A stretch of DNA of 32,109 nucleotides, from assembly GCA_902778995.1 (NCBI GenBank), contig CACYZW010000036.1, positions 1 through 32,109 of the forward strand, written 5' to 3'. The notes under the pieces are model-generated. The model saw only the letters and a list, made by a program, of their open reading frames with translations. It was not told the origin of the DNA and did not search any database. The stretch comes from an uncultured Eubacteriales bacterium (GTDB lineage: Bacteria; Bacillota; Clostridia; Christensenellales; Aristaeellaceae). Below are positions 14,233-21,967 of this stretch, piece after piece (the stretch's first letter is position 1; every line of letters begins with the position of its first letter). A program made the position numbers and the translations under genes.

Positions 14233-15345
14233 TCATACTTCCTTCAAATACAGCCTTGCCATCCCCTGCTCGTCCATCTCGGCGTGGTCAACCAGGCTTG
14301 TGATGATGGAGACGGACATGTCGTCATCGCCCTTGAGATTCATCGGCGGAACGCCTCCCAGCTTCGTTCCCCGATAGTCCACGGACAGCACCATATTCAC
14401 GCCGCCCTCGCCGGCCTCGAAGTAGATGGGAATGTCGATGGCGTCCAGGCCGAGCCGCCGTATGGCGCCGAGCAGCTGGCGGCCCACCACCTCTTCGATC
14501 AACAGCTGGCAGGCGCTGACGGCCTCCTTCTTGAAGAACTGGCGCATGCAATAGATGTTCATGGAAGCCATCATGGCGGGGAAGTCGGGATGGAGGGAAT
14601 TGATGCGCCACTCCCAGTTTTTCACGCGGAAAACGAAGTCGTGGGTCTCACTGCGCTGAGGATTTGAAAAGATCTCGTCAGGCGTGCCGGATTCCCACAC
14701 GACGCCGTGGTCCAGGTACAGCACCCGGCTGGAGGCCTCCCGGGCAAAGCGCATTTCATGGGTGACGACGATCATGGTCTGGCCCTTCCTGGCAAGGTCG
14801 GTCATGACGTTGAGCACCTCCGACACCATCTGCGGGTCGAGGGCCGATGTGGGCTCGTCGAACAGCAGTATGTCGGGCTGCATGGCCATCGCCCGGGCGA
14901 TGGCCACGCGCTGGCGCTGGCCGCCGGAGAGCTCCCGGGGCATGCGAAAGGCCCTGTCCCGCATGCCCACGATGTCCAGCAGCTCGATGGCGCGGTCATA
15001 GGCCTCCTGCTTGGACAGGCCCAGCAGATCCATGGGGGCCATCATCAGGTTTTCCACCACCATCTTGTGGTTGAACAGGGCGTATTGCTGGAACACCATG
15101 CTCATCCGCCGACGCATGGCGGGCAGGTTCGTCCCGGGGGCGCACATGTTGACGCCGTCCACCCATATCTCGCCCCCGGTGGGCTTCTCCAGCATGTTCA
15201 GGCAGCGCAGGAACGTGGATTTCCCGCACCCGGAATGGCCGATCACCGAGACGACCTCGCCCCTTTCAATGCTCACGTTGACATCCTTCAGCGGCTCGGA
15301 TTTCCCGAACGACTTGCGCAGGTGCTTGACTTCTATCAGGCTCAT
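14233..15345 (-). CDS. Polar amino acid ABC transporter ATPase with a C-terminal extension
   Basis: 370 aa, about 130 longer than usual GlnQ/HisP-type ATPases. The ATPase has Walker [10 protein letters not shown] (36-44), signature LSGGQ (139-143), Walker B ILLFDEP (159-165) and the switch His in VVTHEMRFA (196). Residues 241-370 form an extra domain; [13 protein letters not shown], then [16 protein letters not shown] and [19 protein letters not shown] recall a histidine-kinase-like ATPase fold (α helix, then β strands with a D.G-like turn), but the key N-box Asn is not evident. It may sense a ligand or dimerise. The start overlaps the stop of the upstream permease gene (ATGA) and follows GGAGAT. 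It energises uptake by that permease. Confidence 0.85.
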   Translation of the reverse strand: MSLIEVKHLRKSFGKSEPLKDVNVSIERGEVVSVIGHSGCGKSTFLRCLNMLEKPTGGEIWVDGVNMCAPGTNLPAMRRRMSMVFQQYALFNHKMVVENLMMAPMDLLGLSKQEAYDRAIELLDIVGMRDRAFRMPRELSGGQRQRVAIARAMAMQPDILLFDEPTSALDPQMVSEVLNVMTDLARKGQTMIVVTHEMRFAREASSRVLYLDHGVVWESGTPDEIFSNPQRSETHDFVFRVKNWEWRINSLHPDFPAMMASMNIYCMRQFFKKEAVSACQLLIEEVVGRQLLGAIRRLGLDAIDIPIYFEAGEGGVNMVLSVDYRGTKLGGVPPMNLKGDDDMSVSIITSLVDHAEMDEQGMARLYLKEV

Positions 15346-16883
15346 AGCTTTATCTCCTTGATGGTACGGGGCCGGTTCTCGATCCGGTTCATCACGATTT
15401 TGATGATCATGTGCAGTATGCGGCAGACGATGAAATAGATCAGTGCGATGGCGAGCAGCGGGAAGAAGGCATCCAGCGTGCGGGCACGGATCAGGTCGCC
15501 GGCGCGGGTGAGGTCCAGCACCGCGATAAAGCCCACCACGGAGGTATCCTTGACGAGGCTCACGAACTGCCCCATCAGCTGGCTGACGCACTGCTCCAGC
15601 GCCTGGGGGAACACGATCTTGCGGAAGGTCTGCCACCGCGTGTAGCCCAGGGCCAGGCCGCTCTCCTCCTGAACGACGTCGATGCCCCGAATGGCCGTGG
15701 ACATGGTCGCCCCCGAATTCGCCCCGAAGGCCAGGGCAAAGGCCAATATGGCCACCGTGACGCCGGAGATGCCCCGGGAATTGAAGACGATGTAATAGAA
15801 CACCATCAGCACCACCACGATGGGCACGCCCCCTATGAGGGCGTGGTAGCCGGTCACAATCGCCCGCGGCACGGCCTTTCCGGTGCGGCTCAGCAGCACC
15901 GTGGCAAAGCCGATCAGCAGCCCCAGAACGCCCGAACACACGCCGATGAACAGCGTGGTGCCCAGGCCCCTGAGTATCAGCTGCCATCGGTTTTCCACCA
16001 CGAAGGTCTTGTAGAAGGAATTCGAGATGCGCTGCCAGAAGCCCTGGTTCACGGCGGCGCTTGCCGTCGCGGACGTCCCCTTCTGCCTGGCCTTGACGAC
16101 GATGGAGACGCTGATGGGCATGACCGAATCGGAGAAGTCGACGGCCTTGGCCCGCTCCGCCGTGTAGGTGAGGGTGCCGCCGAAATCGGCCTTGCCCGAC
16201 TGCACCGCGGCCACGATGCCGTCCATGCCGATCATCTCCGTCTCGAGACGGTAGCCCATCTCCTTGCAGATGCGCAGCGCCAGGTCCACGTCGAAGCCGA
16301 TGGGCGCGCCCATGGGTCCCGCGTAGGAAAAGGGCTCGAGGGTACCGGTGGTGACGAATTTCAGCGTGCCGTTGGGGGCTTCCCAGTCCTGCCTGGGCAG
16401 CGTCTTGATGGAATCGTCGGCGCTGGCCCACTTTTCGGTCAGCTCGGCGATGGTGCCGTCCGCCATCAGCTTGGCGATGGCGGCGTTGAAGGGCTCCAGG
16501 CGGGGGTCGCCGTGGCGGAAGAAGTATTCCTCCTCCATGTCCGACAGCGATTCCGGCAGCATGGCCACCGTGCCGCCCCGCCGGTTCACCGCCAGCTGAA
16601 GGGCGTAGGAGCGCTGGACCGCGCCGTCCACCTTGCCCGCCTCCACGGCAGCCACGCAGTCGGACAGGGAGGGATAGAAGTATTCCGTCGCGCCTTCGAC
16701 GCGGCTGTTGACATATTTGTCGTACACGCTGCCCTTGACGTAGGCAAAGCGCATCCCCGCCATTTCCTCGGCGGTCTGGTAGATCGGCTCGGGCGCGTCG
16801 TCCTCTGCCGTCACGGCGAACGAAAGTCCCGCGCTCAGGCACAGCAGCGCGATCAGAAGCAGACTTCGCTTGCGCAATCTCAT
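15342..16883 (-). CDS. Amino acid ABC transporter: substrate-binding lobes fused to permease
   Basis: 513 aa. A signal/anchor (1-25) is followed by two solute-binding (SBP_bac_3) parts and a HisM/GltK-type permease. The order of the binding part is unusual: residues about 35-165 look like the second lobe of a periplasmic binding protein (GSVYDKYV...; [17 protein letters not shown]; end [11 protein letters not shown]), and residues about 178-275 like a first lobe ([45 protein letters not shown]). The permease (about 300-505) has several membrane spans and the EAA-type loop [26 protein letters not shown] 16883 follows AGGGGATG. It forms a two-gene operon with the ATPase. Confidence 0.87.
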   Translation of the reverse strand: MRLRKRSLLLIALLCLSAGLSFAVTAEDDAPEPIYQTAEEMAGMRFAYVKGSVYDKYVNSRVEGATEYFYPSLSDCVAAVEAGKVDGAVQRSYALQLAVNRRGGTVAMLPESLSDMEEEYFFRHGDPRLEPFNAAIAKLMADGTIAELTEKWASADDSIKTLPRQDWEAPNGTLKFVTTGTLEPFSYAGPMGAPIGFDVDLALRICKEMGYRLETEMIGMDGIVAAVQSGKADFGGTLTYTAERAKAVDFSDSVMPISVSIVVKARQKGTSATASAAVNQGFWQRISNSFYKTFVVENRWQLILRGLGTTLFIGVCSGVLGLLIGFATVLLSRTGKAVPRAIVTGYHALIGGVPIVVVLMVFYYIVFNSRGISGVTVAILAFALAFGANSGATMSTAIRGIDVVQEESGLALGYTRWQTFRKIVFPQALEQCVSQLMGQFVSLVKDTSVVGFIAVLDLTRAGDLIRARTLDAFFPLLAIALIYFIVCRILHMIIKIVMNRIENRPRTIKEIKL

Positions 16884-16941
16884 GTGGCATCCCCTGCTTT
16901 CAAAGATGGTTGATCCGGCGTCAATTCTCTGTAACAGCATT

Positions 16942-16970
16942 ATTATATAAAGGTATCACAGGAATCGCAA
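16942..16970 (-). promoter_or_regulatory. Promoter of the amino acid ABC transporter operon
   Basis: Minus strand -35 TTGCGA (16970-16965), 17-bp spacer, consensus -10 TATAAT (16947-16942). It is divergent from, and only 10 bp away from, the LRR gene promoter. Confidence 0.78.
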
Positions 16971-16980
16971 GGAAAACAGG

Positions 16981-17009
16981 TTGCCAGAAGAAAAAATGTC
17001 TGGTAAAAT
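16981..17009 (+). promoter_or_regulatory. Promoter of the LRR surface protein gene
   Basis: -35 TTGCCA (16981-16986), 17-bp spacer, extended -10 TGG-TAAAAT (17004-17009). About 35 bp including the A-rich spacer are nearly the same as the promoter at 19791. Confidence 0.75.
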
Positions 17010-17075
17010 AACGGAAGGGGGTCCTTTCTTGGGTCAAACAGGCATCACATATGAAAAAACGGGGGAAGGAATACC

Positions 17076-19259
17076 ATGAAGAAGACGCTTTCAATGCTTC
17101 TGTTGCTGCTCATTACGCTTACGACGCTCATGGCTCAGGCGGAGAACCTGGATGTAACGCTTGACAATCCGGAAATAACGGAAATTGAATTTTCCGACGC
17201 GCCGGCGATGGAAATCGATAATTCCGGGCTCGCCGACCTGGATTTGACCGGAATCGAGGCGCCGCTCGTGGATGACGCAATGCCGGAGGCGGTCTCTGAA
17301 GCGCAAGTATACGCCGGCACAGAGCCGCAGGCAGACGCCGTCAAAGGCGATGTGACCATCGATCAGGCGCACTTCCCGGACAAGGTCTTCCGCAGCATTG
17401 TTTCGGCCGATTATGATACCGACGGAAACGGCACGCTGAGCGCGGAAGAAATCTGTCAGGTGACTCAGATCAGAGTCGAGGGGAAGGGAATCGCCAGTCT
17501 CGAAGGCGTCGAAGTGTTCACCGAACTGTTGGCGCTCAGCTGCAACGACAATCGGCTGACGAGCCTGGACATCAGACAGAACTCAAAGCTACAGTATCTC
17601 AATTGCGGTAAAAACCAGCTGACAAGCCTGAAAGCGAACGACTGCCCATATCTGCATAATATCACTTGCTACGAGAACCAGCTGACGAGCCTGAACGTCA
17701 GCAACGACTCTTCGCTGCAATACCTCATTTTCTACGGAAATCCGCTGACGTCGCTGAACATGAGCGGATGCACGACGTTTCCCAGGCTGGAATATAATGA
17801 CAAACAGCTGAAGCACCTGAACATGAGCGGGTGCACCGCCCTGAGCGAGCTCGTTTGCAGGAACAATCGTCTGACCTATCTGGACGTCACCGGCTGCACG
17901 GCGCTGAATAACCTCATTTGCCTCAATAACCGGCTGAAGAGCCTGAACGTCAGCGACTGCACGGCGCTGGGCAATCTCAACTGTAGCGATAACCGGCTGA
18001 CAAGCCTGAACCCAGGCAACTGCACCGCGTTGGTATCGCTCTATTGCGAAGGCAATCAGCTGGAGCGCCTGGATGTCAGCAGGAATACCAGGCTGGTAAC
18101 GCTCTATTGCCACGATAACCGGTTGAAACGCCTGGATGTCAGCAAGAACAAAGCGCTGGAGGAATTTTATTGCAACGGCAACCGGCTGACGAGCCTGAAT
18201 GTCAGTGGGAAAACAGCGTTGCAATACCTTAACTGTTCCCACAACCGGCTGACGAGCTTAAAGGTGAGCGGATGCACAGCATTGACGGATCTGAATTGCG
18301 GCAACAACCAACTGACGCGTTTGAATATCCGCCGAACCCCGCTTCTGTGGACGATCTATTGCAGCAATAATAAACTGACGAAATTGTATCTCCCCAAGGG
18401 CTCGGAGCTGTATAGTGTCGATTGTTCCAACAACCGGCTGTCGAATTTGAATGTCAGTGAAATCGAGTCTCTGCAAACGCTCTATTGCAGCCATAACCAA
18501 TTGAAGCGCCTGGACGTGAGCAAGAATACGGATCTGGAATTCCTCTATTGTCAGGACAACCAACTCAATCGCCTCGATTTGAGTTCCATGGATCCCAGTG
18601 TCAAGGAAAGTATTCTCAACGACAATGTAACGCATAAGAAGGGCGTTGTATCCATGGGCTGCAACGCCTATACAAAGCAACCTTTTGTCACATACGACGA
18701 CACCGTCAAGGTGACCATGGATGGCGAAACGCTTTGGTTTCTTGACGGTAAGTCCATAAAAGGCGCAGAAATCCGCGTAAAGGATCAGGAGTACACCGGC
18801 AAAGCCCTTACCCCCCCGCCGACGGTGAAGCTGAACGGTGTGAAGCTGAAGCAGGATACCGACTACACGGTTTCCTATAAGAATAATGTGGACATCGGCA
18901 CAGCCACCCTCTCTATTATGGGCCGTGGAAAATACGCGGGAAACATCACCGTAAAGGCAACCTTCAACATCAATCCCAAGGCTACCGTACTGTCAGGCCT
19001 GACCGCCGGTAAAAATATGCTGACGGCGCAGTGGGAGAAGCAGAGCAACATCACCGGTTATCAGATTCAGTTCAGCCTGAAAAGCAACTTCAAGGAAAGC
19101 GAGCTGTACTATACTCCAAAAGCCAATGCCCTCAGCACGACCATCTGGAATCTGACCAGCGGTGAAACGTATTATGTTCGCGTTCGCACCTACAAAATGG
19201 TAGGGCAGATCGATTACTGTTCCTCGTGGTCGAAAGCGAAGAGCGCGAAGGTTAAATAG
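17076..19259 (+). CDS. Secreted leucine-rich repeat protein with EF-hand, Ig-like and Fn3 domains
   Basis: 727 aa. Signal peptide 1-23 (cleavage near AQA-EN), an acidic region, then an EF-hand-type loop DTDGNGTLSAEE before the repeats. Residues 151-507 are 17 consecutive 21-residue LRRs of the form L..L.C..N.L..L.vs...., with Cys in 15 of 17 units (the units YLIFYGN and RLEYNDK lack it). About 565-632 is a bacterial Ig-like domain (EYTGKALTPPPTVKLNGVKL; DYTVSYKNNVDIGTATLSI), and about 640-727 a fibronectin type III domain. No LPXTG or membrane anchor is present, so the protein is secreted or held non-covalently. Adhesion or ligand binding is inferred from the family. The ribosome binding site GGGGAAGGA precedes ATG 17076. 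GC content is lower than in neighbouring genes. Confidence 0.9.
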   Translation: MKKTLSMLLLLLITLTTLMAQAENLDVTLDNPEITEIEFSDAPAMEIDNSGLADLDLTGIEAPLVDDAMPEAVSEAQVYAGTEPQADAVKGDVTIDQAHFPDKVFRSIVSADYDTDGNGTLSAEEICQVTQIRVEGKGIASLEGVEVFTELLALSCNDNRLTSLDIRQNSKLQYLNCGKNQLTSLKANDCPYLHNITCYENQLTSLNVSNDSSLQYLIFYGNPLTSLNMSGCTTFPRLEYNDKQLKHLNMSGCTALSELVCRNNRLTYLDVTGCTALNNLICLNNRLKSLNVSDCTALGNLNCSDNRLTSLNPGNCTALVSLYCEGNQLERLDVSRNTRLVTLYCHDNRLKRLDVSKNKALEEFYCNGNRLTSLNVSGKTALQYLNCSHNRLTSLKVSGCTALTDLNCGNNQLTRLNIRRTPLLWTIYCSNNKLTKLYLPKGSELYSVDCSNNRLSNLNVSEIESLQTLYCSHNQLKRLDVSKNTDLEFLYCQDNQLNRLDLSSMDPSVKESILNDNVTHKKGVVSMGCNAYTKQPFVTYDDTVKVTMDGETLWFLDGKSIKGAEIRVKDQEYTGKALTPPPTVKLNGVKLKQDTDYTVSYKNNVDIGTATLSIMGRGKYAGNITVKATFNINPKATVLSGLTAGKNMLTAQWEKQSNITGYQIQFSLKSNFKESELYYTPKANALSTTIWNLTSGETYYVRVRTYKMVGQIDYCSSWSKAKSAKVK

Positions 19260-19276
19260 ACGCGACGCTTCGATTC

Positions 19277-19682
19277 TTAAGGAAATACCGCATAATCGAG
19301 TCGTGCAGTAACGAGATGAATTTTAGTCAATTGCAAACTGCAGATTTCGAAGGCTTGCTGGCGGCAAGTCAAGAAATCAGCAGGCAGCATGCGGCTGAAA
19401 TTCAGCCGTTATACTATTCTCAATTAAAAATGAAACAAGATGTGGGATGGATTTTTCGTTCTGGCAACGCGGAACGGAGGGAGGCGATGCAGCGCATCGT
19501 TGACCGGAGTGACGCAAAGCTAGGTTACGCACCGGCGTCCGCGCAAGCGGGCCACCGGCAGCGCCGCGCTGGCATCCAAAGGATGCGCGCGGGCTGGTCG
19601 CGCCTGCCGCAGGCAGTGGCGCGACTGCTATCCGAAAAAGGCGCCCACAGATGGCCATGAGCATTGTGCGGTGTTTCCTTAA
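19277..19682. mobile_element. MITE-like element A (406 bp) with TTAA ends
   Basis: The terminal inverted repeats are TTAAGGAAAYACCGCAYAAT (18 of 20 positions agree) at 19277-19296 and 19663-19682. No transposase is encoded; the interior ORFs are unlike any protein I know. The left half is AT-rich with the palindrome CGGCTGAA-A-TTCAGCCG (19392-19408), and the right half (19485-19625) is GC-rich with several strong hairpins. It lies between the LRR and DUF1232 genes and shares its right TTAA with element B. Confidence 0.75.
19485..19625. other. GC-rich multi-hairpin segment inside element A
   Basis: Three perfect stem-loops follow each other: CGATGC-AGC-GCATCG (19485-19499), GCATCC-AAA-GGATGC (19572-19586), and GTCGCGCC...GGCGCGAC enclosing TGCC-GCA-GGCA (19597-19625). 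Base composition differs sharply from the AT-richer left half of the element. A structured RNA or a cargo from another replicon is possible; neither can be shown here. Confidence 0.45.
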
Positions 19683-19743
19683 GGAAATACCGCATAATCG
19701 AGTCGTGCAGTAACGACATGAGCATTGTGCGGTGTTTCCTTAA
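19679..19743. mobile_element. MITE-like element B (65 bp)
   Basis: This is TTAA, then 34 nt identical to the left end of element A except its last base, then CATGAGC and the right end identical to that of element A, closing with TTAA. It folds into a 16-bp stem with an apical loop containing the conserved core ATAATCGAGTCGTGCAGT (19694-19711). It is the minimal form of the element, abutting element A with a shared TTAA. Confidence 0.8.
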
Positions 19744-19790
19744 AATTGAACCGGCCGCGCCCTGAACTTCGGTCGGGATGGAAAAACTGG

Positions 19791-19819
19791 TTGCCGGAAC
19801 AAAAAAAGTATGGTAAAAT
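19791..19819 (+). promoter_or_regulatory. Promoter of the DUF1232 gene
   Basis: -35 TTGCCG (19791-19796), 17-bp spacer, extended -10 TGG-TAAAAT (19814-19819). The leader to 19986 is about 160 nt and contains no visible gene. The hexamers and the A-run of the spacer repeat those at 16981-17009. Confidence 0.72.
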
Positions 19820-19986
19820 ATGATCGGTTGGATGGTTCGGTTGGTTCTGCCGTCGCGGCTTTACGTCCGATGACCGAGGCCGCGATCGACGCTCCGGTTT
19901 CAAGCCCGGGCGCCATGCATGCGCGTACCTGCGTGTGCAGATCGAACCGAACCGCTGCTACAAGAGACGAAAGGAGACCATCAATT

Positions 19987-20547
19987 ATGAAGCCAGAGGA
20001 TATTCTTCAGCTGATCACCGGTAAGGCCGCCGATTTTATCGGCAATCCCGCCGATTTTATCGGCAATCCCGAACGCCTCGACGATCTCCTCCGCCAGGCG
20101 GAGGAAAAGCTGCGCACCATCCCCAACGTCGGGGAGACGCTCTCCGGCCTGCCCGTGGTCATCGCCATGGTCAAGAGCTGGATCACGAAGGAATACGAGG
20201 TTCAGCCCAAGGTACTGGTGACGATCGTCGCCGCTTTCCTGTACCTGGTCAAGAAAAAGGATCTCATCCCGGACAACCTTCCAATCGTCGGAATGGGGGA
20301 CGATCTCGCCATACTGGGTCTGGCGCTGAAATACGTGGAGCCTGAGGTGAACGCCTACAGGGCGTGGAGAGACCAGGCCGCGCAGGCGCAGGCCGCGCAG
20401 CCCCAGGCCGAGCAGGCACAGGCCCCCCAGGACCCGGCCCCGCAAACCCAGGCCGAGCAGCCCCAGGCCGAGCAGCCGCAGGCTCCCCAGGACCCGGCCC
20501 CGCAAGCCCAGACTCCGCCGGACGTGACCGCGCCGGCGCAGGCATAG
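19987..20547 (+). CDS. DUF1232 (YkvA-like) protein with Ala/Gln/Pro-rich tail
   Basis: 186 aa from ATG 19987 after AAAGGAGA; the long in-frame extension upstream is leader sequence. Residues about 55-118 are the DUF1232 domain (KVLVTIVAAFLYLVKKKDLIPDNLP and MGDDLAILGLAL), a two-helix membrane-associated module of unknown role. At 15-28 there is a perfect duplication of ADFIGNP, encoded by a 21-bp tandem repeat (20029-20070). Residues 131-186 are low-complexity Ala/Gln/Pro/Glu repeats (AEQPQ, APQDPAPQ), probably disordered. It appears to be a single-gene unit. Confidence 0.8.
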   Translation: MKPEDILQLITGKAADFIGNPADFIGNPERLDDLLRQAEEKLRTIPNVGETLSGLPVVIAMVKSWITKEYEVQPKVLVTIVAAFLYLVKKKDLIPDNLPIVGMGDDLAILGLALKYVEPEVNAYRAWRDQAAQAQAAQPQAEQAQAPQDPAPQTQAEQPQAEQPQAPQDPAPQAQTPPDVTAPAQA

Positions 20548-20557
20548 CGAAAAAATA

Positions 20558-20589
20558 CCGCAGGGAGGCTGTACATGGCCTCCCTGCGG
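20558..20589. terminator. Hairpin after the DUF1232 gene
   Basis: A 12-bp perfect stem CCGCAGGGAGGC/GCCTCCCTGCGG with 8-nt loop. It has an A-run upstream and no T-run downstream, so it fits an intrinsic terminator better on the minus strand; on the plus strand it would act mainly as a 3' stabilising hairpin. Confidence 0.55.
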
Positions 20590-20640
20590 GTGAAAATGAA
20601 TGGTCGTCGCGCTTCTGAAATTCGATGTCACAGCCCGGTG

Positions 20641-20683
20641 ATCGCACATATATATTATTCACAAACCGTCTGTATTGTGCGAT
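20641..20683. promoter_or_regulatory. Inverted repeat around the BMP operon promoter
   Basis: ATCGCACA (20641-20648) and TGTGCGAT (20676-20683) are perfect 8-bp arms separated by 27 bp. The right arm overlaps the -10, the left lies upstream of the -35, so a dimeric repressor binding both would cover the promoter. Confidence 0.5.
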
Positions 20684-20686
20684 AAT
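20658..20686 (+). promoter_or_regulatory. Promoter of the BMP-family ABC operon
   Basis: -35 TTCACA (20658-20663), 17-bp spacer, -10 GATAAT (20681-20686) preceded by TGC. The leader of about 107 nt contains a hairpin GGCGGC (20731-20736) with GCCGCC (20750-20755), supported by flanking CCC/GGG. I do not recognise a known riboswitch. Confidence 0.7.
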
Positions 20687-20799
20687 ATCAATGTGCCATC
20701 GGATTGCTGCAACCGCGATGGCATTGCCCCGGCGGCACTTCCCCATACAGCCGCCGTCGGGCCGGTGACCATAATTCACATCACAAGGAGGTAATTGGT

Positions 20800-21894
20800 T
20801 TGAAACACTGTCTTCTGAAGGCGCTCGCCCTGCTTTGCGCACTCGTTCTCATGGCGCTGCCCGCGATGGCGGAGGGGCTGAGCATCTGCATCATTTCCTC
20901 CGGCGGCGTGGACGACGGCAACTTCGTTCAGGATTGCTATGTCGGCATTCAGGAATTCATCGCCTCGCATCCGGACTGCACCGTCACGGATGTCAAGGAG
21001 ACCGACCTCACCCAGCTCGTGCCCACCGTCGAAAAGCTGTCGGGCGACTACGACGTGTTCGTGCTGCCCTCCTACAATTTCGCCACAATCGGCGACATCG
21101 CGCTCAACAACCCGGACAAGCGCTTCATCGTCGTCGACTCCACCATCCAGGACAGCGAAGGCAATCCCGTGACCCTGGACAACGTCTACACCATGGTCTT
21201 CAAGGAGCAGGAGGGCGGCTTCTTTGCGGGCGTCGCCGCCGCGCTCTCCACGAAATCGGGCAAGGTCGCCGTCGTCAACGGCATGCCCTTCCCCTCCAAC
21301 GTGAACTATCAATTCGGCTTCATGGCCGGCGTCAACTACGCCAACGCCAAATACGGCACGAGCGCCGAATGCGTGGATCTGCCCTCCTACGCGGGCACGG
21401 ACCTGTACGGCAACAACGTGGGCGGCAACTACATCGGCAGCTTCACCGACGAAGCCACCGGCAAGATCCTGGGCGAGGCGCTGATCCACGAAGGCTGCGA
21501 CATTCTGTTCGTCGCCGCAGGCGCTTCCGGCAACGGCGTATTTACCGCAGCCAAGGAGGCCAACGGCGTCTACGTCATCGGCTGCGATGCCGACCAGTAC
21601 AAGGACGGCGCCTACGGCAAGGGCAACATCGTACTAACCTCCGCCCTCAAGGTCATGCACCTCAATGTCACCCGGCAGCTGGAAGCCATCTACAACGGCA
21701 CCTTCGTCGGCACGGACGCCCTGCTCGGCGTGGACACCGATTCCACCGGCTACGTCTCCGAGGCGGGCCACCAGCAGCTCAGCGAGGACGCCCTCGGCAA
21801 GCTGGCTGAATGCTATGACTTGATGAAGGCCGGCCAGATCGTGCCGCCCTCCGACACCGAATACGCGCCCAACGATTTCCCGGGCCTGAACTGA
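20800..21894 (+). CDS. BMP-family (PnrA-like) substrate-binding protein
   Basis: 364 aa starting at TTG 20800, 8 nt after AAGGAGG; no ATG or GTG gives a good signal peptide in this frame. Signal peptide 1-25 (LLKALALLCALVLMALPAMA) without a convincing lipobox, unlike most Gram-positive BMP lipoproteins. The mature part begins LSICIISSGGVDDGNFVQDCYVG, matching the family's D.(S/N)FNQ start, and has FVAAGASGNGVFTAAKE and VIGCDADQYKDGAYGKGN, typical of PnrA. The family binds nucleosides (guanosine, inosine, adenosine) or similar ligands. It is followed by an ATPase and two permeases, so it delivers ligand to that importer. Confidence 0.9.
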   Translation: MKHCLLKALALLCALVLMALPAMAEGLSICIISSGGVDDGNFVQDCYVGIQEFIASHPDCTVTDVKETDLTQLVPTVEKLSGDYDVFVLPSYNFATIGDIALNNPDKRFIVVDSTIQDSEGNPVTLDNVYTMVFKEQEGGFFAGVAAALSTKSGKVAVVNGMPFPSNVNYQFGFMAGVNYANAKYGTSAECVDLPSYAGTDLYGNNVGGNYIGSFTDEATGKILGEALIHEGCDILFVAAGASGNGVFTAAKEANGVYVIGCDADQYKDGAYGKGNIVLTSALKVMHLNVTRQLEAIYNGTFVGTDALLGVDTDSTGYVSEAGHQQLSEDALGKLAECYDLMKAGQIVPPSDTEYAPNDFPGLN

Positions 21895-21908
21895 CGGCCA
21901 TATCCTGC

Positions 21909-21943
21909 AAGGGTCTCCCTGCCCCTCCGGCAGAGAGGCCCTT
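21909..21943 (+). terminator. Intercistronic hairpin between binding protein and ATPase genes
   Basis: A 15-position stem with one mismatch, AAGGGTCTC-C-CTGCC pairing with GGCAG-A-GAGGCCCTT, and a short loop. No long T-run follows, so it probably attenuates rather than stops transcription and stabilises the binding-protein mRNA, giving the usual excess of binding protein. Confidence 0.65.
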
Positions 21944-21967
21944 CGTTTCCAGGGAGATGATCTGAAT

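Noticed and set aside
14233-16890. An 885-aa open frame suggesting a single giant ABC protein
   Set aside because: The upstream two thirds are the permease gene read in the wrong frame. The real ATPase starts at 15345 with its own ribosome binding site and overlaps the permease stop.
19316-19660. 114-aa open frame inside MITE-like element A
   Set aside because: It spans the AT-rich to GC-rich switch of the element, covers several hairpins, has no ribosome binding site and resembles no protein.
19277-19743. Repeated 38-bp and 27-bp blocks as a possible CRISPR remnant
   Set aside because: The blocks are inverted terminal repeats with TTAA ends and uneven spacing, not direct repeats with regular spacers, and no cas gene is present.
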